Part shown: in pieces, positions 23,451 to 38,400 of the stretch
How positions within the stretch are numbered: position 1 is the stretch's first letter
Layout: each line of letters starts with the position of its first letter
Source: Owenia fusiformis
Lineage: Eukaryota > Annelida > Polychaeta > Sabellida > Oweniidae
Direction: 5' to 3'
Assembly: GCA_903813345.2 (NCBI GenBank)
Contig: CAIIXF020000001.1
Location: 60,901,885 to 60,965,884, forward strand
DNA length: 64,000 nucleotides
Translations under genes and position numbers: made by a program
Notes under the pieces: generated by a model
The model's input: only the letters and a program-made list of their open reading frames with translations
The model's database searches: none
Told to the model about the DNA's origin: nothing

Positions 23451-26400
23451 GTAAGTGTTTTTTCTTTGTTAAAACTTTAATGCAATGATTGAACGCCTCG
23501 TGTAGTTTAAAATGGTTTAGAGTGCACTTTCCTCAATGTTGTAAAAGTGATAGGTGAAATGTTTTTAAAAGCTGGGGAAGAACACATATTGTGTCCGTGA
23601 TATGATTGGATTTTATTATGGCTCATAGATTTATGGTTGCCAGATCACCATCTAATGCTACAATACCAATATACATGCACTTTCAAATTAATTCATATAT
23701 TTTTCGCAAGGGTGGCTTATGGAAGACTTTTTGTTGTACAAAATTTTAGGTTTCACATTCATCCATCCATAAATGATTTAAAATTAAATCAATGCATAGA
23801 TTATGTCCGAACCTATTTTGTGTTCAAAAATTGGAAAAAAAATGTTGAACATGACATTGTGCCACCTTATAGAGTTGCATCATGACATCACAAATATTAA
23901 ATGCAAGAAAAATTAAATCGAATTGTTAAAAATTTGACCTTCACTCCATCGCTGTATTATATTGAACTCTTTTCTCAATCCAATGAATAGAAAAATTGTC
24001 CTCTTAAATCTTCAGTTACTTTTGTATTTGATCAAATATCCCAGCAACCTTTTTAGAAACAAATTAAGATTGAAAGGAGAGCATTGACATATTTTTCAAA
24101 AAGATTACTTCTAGTATTTTACACTCCCTAATGTTTGTTGCCCATTTAACTTTATTTATGTAAGATTAACAACACATAGTTAGTAACTTTTTAATTTTTT
24201 TTTTTTTATATGATAAACTATTTTAAACAGATATGATTCTAAATTGTTCTATTCACATGCCCGGTGATCGTACAAAATGGATGGAGGGGGGATTAGGCGA
24301 TTAGGCGATTTCTGCAAGAAAACTCAAAAAATGTTTAAATCCCCCCCCCTCCATCCTATCCCCCCTCCATCCAATATTAATTTATTTCGATCATTTTTTG
24401 TATAACGCATGGAAACTAACTTTAAAAAGTGAGCAATGTCATTAGTATTGTATTCAAACATGACCGTGCTCTATTCGAATTTCTCAACCAATCAGAATGC
24501 AGCATAGCCAATATAGAACGTTCTCTAATTCTCCATAGATGCACGACCATGCTCTATTCAATCTGCAATTTGCATTGTTTTGAGTGACGTCACATCTCAG
24601 CTGCACATCTGGGGCTCTGTCCGGGGATAGCTGTTCTTTTTTACTCCCTCCGTAACTACTGTAACTATTTTATCAACACCCCATGTTTGCATACACCGTA
24701 TAAAATCTAAAACGGGGAGTAAAATAGAACAGCCCAAACAAATTCTAAAATTTTTCCGGCCGACTTCAGAATCTTGACAGCATGCGTATTCTTCCTTCAT
24801 GCCCGTTCCACAGACATGGCTTTTACTAATTTTTATGTTTGAATCGGAATAAATAATGATAGGCCATTCAATATGGTGAAATTCAGCACTCGTTGGACAG
24901 AATGTTAGTACAAATGCACTCACCTTCGGTTCGTGCTTTGTACAACATTCTGTCCAACTCGTGCTGAATTTCACCATATTGAATGGCCTATCATTATTTA
25001 TTCCTTAAATAATAACGTCCCTTATACCTATATTTATTACAGGTCGTGTAGACCATTGTTGCCCGATTTACAGCAAAAACATTGACTTTTGCACATTGGG
25101 AATGGTGCGCCTTTTTAATAGATCTCATATCTTAGAAGGGTATCAGTTCAAAAAAAATACTAGATGACCTAACATATTTTGCCATGCACTGCACCTATTC
25201 ATTTGGCAATTCAGTTGTAAATTTTCTCTTGAAAAAATAAATCTTCCAAATTTGTTGAGTTATCTTGCAGAAATCGCCTAATCCCCCTCCATCCATTTCG
25301 TAGGATCACCGGGCATGATTCAAACAGGTATGATTCTAAATTGTTATATTCAGAGATGATTCTAAATTATTATATTCAAAGAGATATGCTTCTAAATTGT
25401 TATATTAAAGGATGCTGTTGGAGTATGTCAGAAGGACCTGTGTAAGAATGACGGCTACTGTATGAACACAGAGCTAGCAAATGGAAAACCATCATATGCC
25501 TGTATATGCAAGGAGAAGTGGGGAGGTACCAACTGCACAGAACCAGGTAATTTAATATGTTTAGAATTGTAGAATCAATTGTTGTTTTCTCTCAGGATGG
25601 GTATATTTTTTTCTAAAAGATTATTCCACTGTCCTGGCTGTTGTCTCATACCTAATGGATCAAACTTGGTTTGTCTATTTCATATATAGTTCCTGACTAA
25701 CAATACTCGCTATTTGGTTTCTCATGCACTTTAAATCGTAGAATTATTTGTGTTCTCTTTTGGTTAATCACCTTTCACTTATTGCTGCCTGACTGCCAAT
25801 CGCAACAAATATTTGCTCTTAGCAGTAGACTTGGAAAACTGGCCGCTTTATTGAGCTGAATGCCCTTCAATGTTTAATTGCGGCAGTCATGTTTTTAACT
25901 TAGACATGAACCCTATATGTTATATTTCTACAGCTGGACATAGAGATTGGGGTGATTGGGAGGAGTGGTCAGTGTGTTCAGTGACGTGTGGAAATGGCTA
26001 CAGTCATCGCAAGCGCAGATGCATGGATAGTCTAGCAAACAAAGAAGTCTCCCCATTGGACTGCTTTGGAAGAGATATGGAGTTCAAGATATGCACGGTG
26101 GCAGACTGTCCTAGTAAGAAGTTTAAATTTAAATGAGTTGTAGAGTAGGAAAAAGCATTTCAATTAGAATTAAGTCAGGAACACGAGTATTGCATAATGC
26201 ACCTTCAGTTATATTATAAAATTTATGCTTACAAGAATTCCATGGATTCAAAATGACATAAATCAACTCTAAGTTGTACTCATATATTCCTCTTAGGATG
26301 GGAAAGTTGGAGTGATTGGGAAGAGTGTTCCACGTTCACTACATGTGGAAGAGGATTTAAGACTCGCACAAGAACATGTTCAAACGGTGGAATCCCAGGG

Positions 26401-29400
26401 AAGGATCGACTGTGTATGGGACCTTTAAATGAAACAACCCCATGCGAAGAACCTTCATGTGATGGTAAATGAAGCAATGGTTATCTGCTGAAATTATGCT
26501 TAGAAATTCACATTTTGTCAACATTAGCATGCATAACATGGAAAGAACTTAATTTATTTGTATGATTGTATTCTGCAGAAATAATGCTCTTCTTTGTGCA
26601 ATTTGTCAATATGAAAGTTTATCTTGGAAAAAAACATGAGGATAATTTAATATATTTATATCATTACTTCAGCTCCACTAAAGCTTGCAAGGGGAGAAGA
26701 ATATGGTGAGGGTGTAATTGAAATCTACAATGATAAAACTAAACTTTGGGGAGACATTTGTTATGATGGCTTCGATACATCAGCTGGTGACATCGCATGC
26801 AAGCAAATAGGATTTGTGGGATTGGATCAAGGTACACATTAAAGGCATACATTTATCTATAAATCCACCTACACTGACTTAAAATTACTGCTATTTAACA
26901 TGGTCTGACAAACATTTTTTATTTATTCATTAAAGGCATTGAAAATATTCAAGATTGATTATAAAAAGAGAGAATACAAAAGAGATTTACTTTTTGACTC
27001 GGGTAAGCTTATTAGCTATAGCCTTTGACATACATGTACAGTATGTGAAGTCTAGACAGTGTTTAATATTTTTACAATGTAATTCAGTATATAAAAGTGG
27101 ATCCCCACCCAATGGTGACTACCTGACGATGAAGTCTTGTAAAGGTGATGAAGTGGCCCTACAACAATGTGTCCATGAGGGGTGGAAAAGCAATGCAAAC
27201 TGTCTCATATCAGCTGGTATCAAATGCATTGGTAAATCATTGTCTTTTAGGTTATTTTTAGAATTCAGAACAATTTTGAAAATATTTGGATTTATAAGTT
27301 CATGTTTTGATTAGGATTGATTTCTTCTATTCATCTGAAATAACTAAGATAATGAGAACTATTTTATTTAGAGTTAATCCATATTTAATGTTGATTATCA
27401 ATATTTAATATTACTTATATATCTTGCAGTTAATGGTGACTGGGCAAATTGGAGTAAATGGGGAAACTGTTCTGTCACTTGTGCAGAAGGAATACGGACC
27501 AGGATAAGAACATGTACACATCCTCCAAATCTACGAGGTGGTACAGCATGTGAAGGGGAAGAAATGCAAACCAAGCCATGCTCAAAGCCTAGCTGTCCAG
27601 GTTTGAAATGCATGCCTGCCTATGTAACCTTCACTGCATTATTAAGATGATTTTCATAGAAATTAACAACATTATGTGTTTATACACTATGTACCATATA
27701 TTTGTTGCATCAACATTTGTTGCTTATCTCATGGTTCTGTGGTCTTTGTTTGGGATAATGGTCTCTTGGGAATGGGTGATAGACATTTCTTTTACATATC
27801 GAATCATAGTTAAGGATATTTGGGTTTGTTTTCCTTATGTCTGGTTGTACCTTTACGTGTTTCATTTTTTGCTATTTTAATTCTTTTGCACTAGTGCGTA
27901 GTGACATGATATTTATACTTATACTTACTTAAAATTGCTTGACTTACTATTGGCAAGTGACATAAATAATGCAAAGGACAATGATCAAGGGTCTTCACCC
28001 TCATTTTATTGATTAATTTAATCATTTTGGGTCAGCATAATTGAGTTAAGGTTGTTTAATTCTCAAAGGATCACTTGTTCAATGTTAAACACTCTTCGAT
28101 CTTTCTGTTTAAGTGTTTATGCTTCCTTTGTTGCACTTGAAGTCAGGTATGGCTTATCACATATTGCATTATGCATGAGTTAGTGAAGAATACTTCTAAT
28201 AAATTACCACTGTTATACCATGTAGTTGACGGTATTTGGGAATCATGGGGAACCTGGAGTGAATGCAAAAAGTTATGTGGTGGAGGATCACAATCAAGAA
28301 GGCGAGCATGTATTGGGCCATTTTATAATGGTGCCCCATGTACTGGAGACACAGAAAATGAGAGACAATGCAACACCCACTATTGCCCTAGTAAGTACAT
28401 ATGAATGAATGATTCCATCTGAAAATGAAAGGTTTTGGCTGGTCATTTTAAATCTCATAACCTGATTTGATTTACTCACTTTTATATTGATTTATTTTCT
28501 TCATTATTTTCATTTTAGTTGATGGAATTTGGGATGATTGGTCTCAATGGTCAGATTGTTCTCTTTCGTGCAATTCTGGTAGCCAGTCACGTAGAAGAGT
28601 GTGCAATGGCCCTTTCTATCTTGGGGAAAAATGTGATGGTCCTGAGGCTGAAACTAGGCATTGCAATACCCACCCCTGTCCAAGTAGGCATAGATTTATA
28701 ATGATGTTGATTACATAATCACAAATCATATCGCATATTCACATGAGCCAGTTTAGTTATTTTTCATTTATTTATTCTTTCAATTAAAACATTATTTGTT
28801 AAGTTGATGGAAAGTGGTCAGAATGGCAGGATTGGGAAGATTGCAATGTTACATGTGGCGGAGGATCACAAAGCCGAACTCGGGAATGTCTTGGTCAGTT
28901 ACATGGAGGGAAATATTGTCTTGGAGAAAGCTTTCAATTTCAGAAGTGTAATTCTGAAAATTGTCCTAGTAAGTTATTTGTATATCTGTATATTTGACAT
29001 TGTTAGTTCTTGACATGTGTGTTTGTGTCTTGTGTTTTGTCATGTATTTGGAGTCTACTCAGTTCTAAAATTAGTGCTTGTGACTTTTTATGTATGCAGT
29101 TATGCTTTCTGTTTTGTGTCTTCTGTCTGTTCTCTGTCTTGTTTCAATGTCAAGAATGTATTATGTCCTGTAAAGTTGATTCTAAAACTGTATTGTCCCT
29201 GTGAATTATTTGTATATGCCATGATGCTTTCTTTTTGTGTTTTTTTGTCTTGTATCACTATTAAGAGTTTATTGAATCCTGTCTTGTTGATTCTAGAAAA
29301 AGTCCCCGTGTTGATTATTTGTAAATGCAATGTTGCCTTCTTTTGTGTCTTTGTTTTGTTCTACCTCTTGTATCAATGTTACACGGTCTTGCACAGTGGA

Positions 29401-32400
29401 GTAAATATTTTTAAGTGGAACAAAATGAAGTAGCTGCGTACATGAGCGTTTAATTCAATATTGTGTCCTCGTCAATTCTAAAAAGTCTTCATGACTTATT
29501 TGTATTTGCTATTGTGTCTTCTCTTTTTAGTCTTGTATCAATGTCCCATATTTATTTGTGTCCCACATTGTTATAGTTCTAAAAATAGTTCATTGTGTTA
29601 TTTGTTGTTATTATTGCATCATGTATTATTTATTTTGGCTGCTGTTGAATTTACTACTACTAATTTATTTCCATTTTGATTCCTGAGACAGATTAATTCC
29701 TCTGAGAAGAACTTTCTTTTGTCTTTCAGTTTATTAATTTTCATCACGCTTTTTTTAGTTGACGGTATTTGGGATGAATGGGTAGAATGGAGCAAATGTT
29801 CAGTTGAGTGTGGAGGAGGTCTTAAGGAAAGGAGTAGGGAGTGTGAGGGACCCTACTATGGAGGGGCTGAATGTGAAGGGCCTGCATCAGAGGAAGAGAA
29901 TTGCAATGAACACCATTGCCCTGGTAAACACATTGCAACATTACTATCATGGTCTTGAAAAATAGTTCATTGTGTTATTTGTTGTTATTATTGCATCATG
30001 TATTATTTATTTTGGCTGCTGTTGAATTTACTACTCCTAATTTATTTCCATTTTGATTCCTGAGACAGATTAATTCCTCTGAGAAGAACTTTCTTTTGTT
30101 TTTCAGTTTATTAATTTTCATCACGCTTTTTTTAGTTGACGGTATTTGGGATGAATGGGTAGAATGGAGCAAATGTTCAGTTGAGTGTGGAGGAGGTCTT
30201 AAGGAAAGGAGTAGGGAGTGTGAGGGACCCTACTATGGAGGGGCTGAATGTGAAGGGCCTGCATCAGAGGAAGAGAACTGCAATGAACACCCTTGCCCTG
30301 GTAAACACATTGCAACATTACTATTACATATATATACTGAATATTACTACCTAAACTAAAGAGGTTATTCATACTAGAAAAGGCTTGAAAGAGCATTTAG
30401 AAATAACATTATCCATAGAGAAACAAATCCTATACAGCATTAAAATGATAATGATGAATATATTTTTTATCGGTCTAAGGTATACTGTATGTTGAGTTTG
30501 TATATCTCTGTTGAATGGTAAAGATTTATCAATTCTGGTTAACTTTATGTGTTTTAGGATTGCATATTTGTTGTTTTCTAAATGTAGCTATGTATGCACA
30601 AATGCCAAAGGGAAAGGACTACAAAATTGTTACAGAGCATATAGCTACGTACAAGCATAATGATTAAACTTGACATCCTAGATGTCTTTTGTGTGATTTC
30701 AGTTGATGGTGTCTGGGATAACTGGGGTCCTTATGGGGAATGTGATGTAAGTTGCGGAAGTGGAAATAAGCTACGTGAAAGGATATGTGTTGGACCGTAT
30801 TATTCAGGGAAGGACTGCATTGGTTTAAGTGTTAGCATGTCCACATGTAACGACCACTCCTGTCCAGGCAAGTGAACTTACTATATGAAGCAAGTGTAAG
30901 ATACATTGTTGGTAGTATTCCATTTATCACCCAACAACACTGGGCAAACATTTTACACAAAACGAAACACATCAAAGCCCCAGGTAATAACAAATTCAAC
31001 GATTATTTTTTGCAATTTTACCTCAAAGTTAAATCTTGTGTCTCACAACCTCAAAAATTATGTGCTATACATTATGGGACAGCATTACTGAAAAGTGAAA
31101 ACTAATAATTATGTCTCCACCACATAGTGTGGGGCCATATTGTCGGCCTAGGCGTGTCCATCCGTCCATACGTATGAAGACTTTTATTTTTGATGTTCAA
31201 TTCCTCTCAAATCCATTGCCACTAAAGAAGTGCCCCATGATGCCCTTGATGTTCCACAACTTCCTTTGAGAGGCACTGCCAGGATGTCCATTGTGTATTA
31301 TAAAGAGAACGTCTACATCAAAGTTTGTCTTCCCCACCTTATTTTTATAGCGTATTACCTTCTACCATCTTCATTTCAGTTATCCTATGAAACTCTCTTA
31401 CACTTTATTCACCCCCATCTTCTAACAAAAAAGACCTGTGTCAGTGACATGTACATCTTCCTATTCTTAACTAGCTTGCTTTTACACCCCACCAAAGTCT
31501 CCATTTTACAATAATTTCTCTTTCTTTTCCTTTCTTCCCCACCTTGTTCTTCTAGCTCTTATCTTCTACAATCCCCCACACATTTTGTTTTCCTCCATCT
31601 TCTTACAAATGAGATCTGTGGCAGTGACACATTTTATATTCCTTTTCTGAACTAGCTTACATATCCCACAAAATCTCCATTTTATAATAAGTTCTCTTCC
31701 ACTATCCATTTAGCCCTTTTGATGTCATATTTTGGAATATTAAAAGACTTATTAATGATTTTTCTAGTTGATGGTAAATGGGAAGAGTTTGGTGATTGGT
31801 TTGAGTGCTCTGTGTCTTGTGGTAATGGTACGCAAGTGAAAATTAGAGAGTGTAATGGACCATACTTCGGTGGTGCCAACTGTACAGGTCACTTCAGTGA
31901 GGAACAATTCTGTAACACTTTCCCATGTCCTAGTAAGTAAATGGCTAATGTTTAAACTTTCTAAATCATATGTTTATTAAATCCTGGATGTCTGTGATCC
32001 ATTATGTATCGTTTCATTAACCATCTTATTTTAGTTGATGGAAAATGGTCTGAATGGGGAGAGTACGGAAAATGCTCTTCTTCATGTGCTGGTGGTAAAA
32101 AAGAACGAACAAGGAAATGTGATGGTCCATATTATAATGGACAAGATTGTGTTGGGGCTGATACTCAAACTGATACATGTAGTACCCAAGCTTGTCCAGG
32201 TACGCATTGAACGCTGACAATGACTTAAACAAACCCATTGACTTCAGATTAGTTACAATTACACATTAGTCTAGATGGTCAACAGTTCACTAATTGAAGG
32301 GGTGATTCAGACAAAAGACCCAGTTTGTTGTGGTCTTCCTCATTCACCAATATAGTGATGCAGTTTAAAAACAATATAGTAAAAACCCTTTCAAACAACC

Positions 32401-35400
32401 ATTGCATGAGACTAGATATAAAATAGTAGTCTATAGAATTTATGAACTGTGGCTATACTAGCATGTAGTGGAACTCTCTTGAACCAAACGGGGAGTGATA
32501 TGACAATTTTTCAAAATGTAAACAATAATTGAACTGTTGGGTCAGTGGGATAAATCTAGTTAGTCATTCCCATTGATGATACCACAATACTTTATACATA
32601 CTTCATGTCATGCCTGCATTCCTACCTTTAAAACAAATAATATTTGAGGAAATGACAACCTTATATTTTATAATACAGACTCTTATATGATGTTTTTTGA
32701 AATTTTGCCAATTCACTCCCATTTGAACTTACATTGGCCAATTAAAAGGCAATTATTGCTTAAAATAAAACAAATATTGGATCCTTTTTAGATTTGGAAT
32801 ATAGTTCTTTATTATGTTCAATTTATTTTTAAGACAAAAATAGTTTTTATGTCCCCACCACATAGTGTGGGGCCATATTGTCGGCCTAGGCGCATCCGTC
32901 CATCCATCCGTCTGTCTGTTCGTCCATTCGTCTGTCCGTCAGATCAAAACGTTTAACCCACCTACATGCAGTCTCAAGTCTGTGGACCCTGAAGAATCAA
33001 ATCAAGACAACAATCAAATCAAGACAAATGAAGAAGAAAGAAGACAACGAATGAAGACACTGATGCAGCAGCAACAAATGATGCCCGTACATCCGGCAGT
33101 TTTCTCCAAAACTGCAACAGATATCAAACAAACAGATGTGAATGAAAAAATGTTAACTCTATACCTACTTCCTGTCAAATGCTGAAATCCTTGCCTGCAA
33201 ACTTAAAGAAAAACTGCTTCACAGTTGCTTTTAAAACTTCAACATCTTGTTCCGCTCACTTCATTCTACATCTGATTAGGTTTTGGACCTGTTTGCTCAG
33301 TCATTGCAGCCATTTTGAATGTCTTAAGAAAAGTTAGCATGCAATAATACTTTGTATCATATTTGAATGGTGTTTTGAGTTGTCATACTTTAACTATTTA
33401 GTAGCTTTAGAAATAATTTCAGGTTTACTTTGTCGTAAAAGCCTATGTTATTGTTAACAGTAGTTATATGCGATAATTTTGTAAAAAGAAATCAGCATCC
33501 ATTTTGGATTTTTACATCCTTAAATTTTGTCTGTAAAGTCTTGTCTGTGTTTTCAGGTGAACCCTTTGGTAGATCAATTTCAAATTTTCAGGAATGATTC
33601 TGAGTATGAAAATTTAGGTCTGATTAGTTTTTTGGCATTCTGGGTAAATGTCAAGGCAGCCATTTTGGATTTTCTGTCCTAAAATCTTGTCTGTAAAGTC
33701 TTGTCTACGCGTTTTCAGGTGAATCGTTTGGTAGATCTATTTCAAATTTTAAAATCTTGTCTTTTCAACTGATTAGTGTTAGGCATTCAGGATGAAAAAT
33801 TTGCAGAATATAAGATCACCCTTTGGTGGGGACATGTTGTACACATTTGTGTTCTTGTTTGAAAATTAGTACATGTAGTATTTTATTGCATGCTTATATT
33901 CCAGTATCAACAATAGTTAACAGTATAAAACTAGTTTAGAAATAGAATATATTAGATATCTTTGTAGATTAAGATAGATTAATTCAACATTTTAATATAG
34001 TGTAACATATCATATTTAAATTCTTATTATCACATTGGACAATGATTATCACATCTTCCCAACACTGAGAACATTTCAACATGAAATATAGCATCATGGT
34101 TGAGTGCAAGCACTTGATTGGACAATGCCTTGACACTAATTCAACCATCTTCAATGGATTTCAACCTTTTTTCAATGGATGTCAACCTTTTTTCAATGGA
34201 TGCATATATGGTTGCATTTGTGCATAATGGTAGAAGCATGAGTAGTAGTGACAAGACCAATGGACATAATGTGTGACAGCTGCATAATGTGACAGCTTTG
34301 TCAGTCCTCGCTGTGACACATGATTATGAACGCGGGAACGTAATTAGATTTAAACTCATTTTTTATTAAAAATATAAATCGTTGTTAGTATTTTGTGCGG
34401 TGAATGACTGTTTGAAATAGGCCAGTGTAATGTTGTTGTTAGATGACATACAAGCTTGATTGTTGAACATGAAAATGGTCTATTTGAAACATGTCGCTGT
34501 TTTGTGATTTATAATTCATACAATTGTAGAATGCGCATGCGTTTTCTGGCATCATCTTTAGAGCCCAATATGGAAATATCTGCATGTGTAAAACAATCAT
34601 CTGTACATCTGCATGTCATACACATGTCATGTCTTTAGAGTGGCTAGTAAAGAGTGAATCTGTTGTTTGACATATACGTTCATTCCATGATTTTTAAGAG
34701 TTTTAATCTGATTTGTTATTTATTCACAAAAAGATACGCAATTCATGATGCTAAATTGTTGCAGTCTTTCTATTCATCAACAAAAGCAATGGTCACATGA
34801 TGACTATCCACTCATTTTATTGGTCAAGATGTTGATATTTTGAAAAAAATGTAAAATGTGAAAGCAATGAAAATGATTCACTTTGGTTTTAACAATATTG
34901 CAAGAGAAAATGAGATGCAATCAGTACATAGTGAAATTCTTTACTAGGCCCATTGTCTTCCACAATAGATGTGTTATTTTTATTATTTCAACATTCAGAT
35001 CATAACATATTCAGATAACCTGGAGTTGATTCCTTTTTGCACACTCGATCACATGCTTTATTATCCCATTGAATGAAGTTCAGAGGGATATAAGGAATGC
35101 CTCCATCCATCTGTCCATACATTGTCCATCCGTCCAGGCGGTAACTCAAATACTGTTGGCCCAATTTTGTTCATATTTTGTACACATATGCCCTATAGGT
35201 GTAAAAGTTCTCAGAAGCTAATTTTCAAAATGATCACTCGTTTAAAAATGGAAGCCATTTTAGTGCCGATTTTACAGTAATTTAGTTACAATATACATAA
35301 AACTGTAATAGCAATATGTTTGAAATGTAAATAAGTTATATAGTACAATTAGTAAAGCTAGAAATATAGGTATTTAAGAAACACTTGATAGCCATCTAAA

Positions 35401-38400
35401 AAAATGGCGGCTTTAATACACGGCCCTATTTTACGATTTTTGCCTTAGCTTGAAAGGTTTTTGAGCAGTTTTGTTCATATTTGAGATGTGAATACTCATA
35501 AGCATGGCACACTGTTTTATGATTCTTTGGCTAGAAAGCGGCCATTTTGAAATGTAGCATTACAACCAGAAGAGTACTTGGAATTATTGAATCTTGTTCA
35601 ACATAATTAGAAAGGTAAGTAGAAGATGTTTAAGGAGTGGTGTGTTAGTCGTGTATTTGTGGTGTTTAAGACTTCAGGGAGTGATATGTTAGTGTTGTAT
35701 GGTGGTGTATTAGTAGTGTATTGTATTTCTCTATGATTGGTCAATAATTTTATTTCATTTACATTGTGACTGATTGATTAACTAATAAACCACCTGTTAA
35801 CTCCAGAGCAAAAAGTTGTCTATTAACGAAAATCACCCGTTACAGATCACTTATATATCATGATCTACTAATTGAGTACTAGTAGGTTATTAGTTGTGTA
35901 TTTGAATGATATGGCAAACTGTTTTTTCACTTGGGCATGACTGTTCGATGGGATTTGTTACGCTTTGGCGTTGCTGTTTTCTAGTTATCGTCTTACCCCT
36001 CCCTAGAACACAGTTGTAAAATGAGTGTGCATAAATTGCACAACTCTGCATTAGATGTTTGAAGATGACCCCAGATGGTCTGAATATGTGAATAGCCCTT
36101 ATTTCAGTTCTTTATGTAGATAAGCAAATTGTTTTGCATGCACCTCTCAGGGCAAGGTTGCATGTTTCTCCCTCATCCTGTTGGGCTCATTCTGATGTGT
36201 CTGCGCTAACTCTCATTTAAATGAAAATGTGATCGTTAAGATCACTGATTATAGCTTAAAGTGTTGTTATTTATATGCTTTCAGATACCGTTAACTGGAG
36301 CCAGGTTTTATATTATGGAGTATAGCTCCTTGCCCTAAGCCTCATAGCATCCCAGCCTATGTAGAGTTAGAAAGTAGATTAGCCATGTAGTTGACATTAT
36401 ACTTGATTGCATGATTTATAATTGTTTTTAATTTGAATTGTTGCCCAATGTGCTTTTTCAATCACTGGAATGGATATGCTGATAAAACCAACATAAAAGT
36501 ATATGTAATTTTATCTGAATTCATGGTAAGATTTAAATGATTTAGTATTTAATGATATAGGGGATAGGCCAATTTAAAAGTATATTTGCATTTTTGTATT
36601 CCATATCATTTGCAAAATCAAGATAAAACATTGCATAAGTACAAAGTTTTACCAAATTGAAATGACAGAACTTTTTTAATATCAATACAGATGCAAATAA
36701 AGTTCTCTTTGCTCTTTGTTCTCTGTATTGAATATATCATAGTTAAAATCTTAACACTTCTCTATTATATGTGTGTCATCAAAATGAGAGATTATCAAAT
36801 AGTTATACTATGTTACAATATTCATTTCCTGTATGCTAAACATTAGGATTTACTTGTTGTAGTTGATGGTGAGTATACTCAATGGAGCACCTGGGGTGAC
36901 TGTAGCGTCACATGTGCTGGGGGTCAACAGTCGAGAAGCAGGGAGTGTACGGGACAAGCCCATGGGGGATCACCATGTGAAGGGCCAAGTTATGAAACTC
37001 GGGACTGTAATACTGCATTTTGCCCAGGTGAGTGTTCGTCAATGTAATGTTGTTTTACATGTTTTTGTTTTACATGTTCTTTTTTACTATAGAATTTCAG
37101 TGTTGTATAAAAATGTAAATTATATTTCAGGTTGACTGCCTTTCACCATCGAAAAATTCTCATTGAACATTTATTAAAGTCACTCTCTTATTTACTCCAG
37201 CATAGCAGGATGGATTTTTACCCATTTCCCCGGCCCCAAAACATAATTGTTACATTTGTGGGTCTATGGTTTATTGACCCTGTCAGTAGAATCAATGTAT
37301 TGAAACACTGTAATCCCGAGAAAATACCAATTTCTGTTGACATACAACATGCTTATTTTTCATTCTAGACATGCATTCATAAATAATTAAGAGATTTCTA
37401 ATTAGAAAATGAGATCAGATAAGAACAATCATCTTATCTCTTAAGTTGTTATTGATGAATTCATTGGGAAATTGCGTGGCAGAAAACAACTTTTGAGATT
37501 AGATTTTAATATTTAATCACAAATGCCAATTTCCATGACCTTCAAATCCAATAAAAAGGTACTTATTTGCATGTTGTATGTTTGCAGTTGATGGGGTTTT
37601 TGAAAAATGGTCCGATTGGGAATCGTGCAATGTTTCATGTGGTGGAGGGATACAAAGACGTAATAGGGTTTGCACTGGGCCTTTTTACGGAGGAGAAGAT
37701 TGTGTCGGTGCAAGAAATGAGTCCAGAGAATGTAACATTCATCCATGTCCAGGTATAACATTTGCTGTGTTCATATTATTATATTTTACATAAACCTCCA
37801 TTTTTCTTGTCACCACCAAAAGTGGCGACATATTATTATGGTTTCCAACTTCATTGTGATGGCGGTTGGTGGTTGGTGGTTGGGGTTCGGTGTCTGTAAC
37901 AAATGGCAGGTGGTGACATTTTCCATGTTAATGCCTTGTTCTAATGGTTTTTATGAAGTTAAGTGAGGTTAACATATTTTAGGTTAAATGTGATATTATT
38001 TCCCTATTTAATTTCATATATAGGCTTATGTACATGTCATCTTTTCATCTTTGTCATATATTCTCATTATGCTTATAAGCACAATTTGTTTAGCAAAATT
38101 TAGCTGTGATTTTTATATGCAGAGGGGTGGAGGGGAGGGGGTAATTAGCTGTATAATTGACTAGAGGGTACATAACTACATATAGAAATCACAACTAAAA
38201 ATGTGGCCTAATTATCAAATAATGTCTTAACATACATTTGTTGATTTACTGTTTGAAGAGATGCTTAGGTAGCCTTTTATGTTGTGTTCCTTCTATGAAC
38301 CAATTTATAAACAACAAAGCATCAACCTTAAAACAAAACATGTGATGATTTACTATACCATTGAAAATGTTCATATTAACAGTGGGCTTCTGTGGGAAAT

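Noticed and set aside
24597-24977. 126-residue minus-strand open frame
   Set aside because: It lies wholly inside a non-autonomous TIR element and overlaps its hairpin; no conserved domain seen.
29010-29433. Hydrophobic 138-residue plus-strand frame between TSP1 exons 6 and 7
   Set aside because: It is a T-rich intron stretch with degenerate internal repeats (TGTGTCTTGT words), giving Leu/Val/Phe-rich translation by composition alone.
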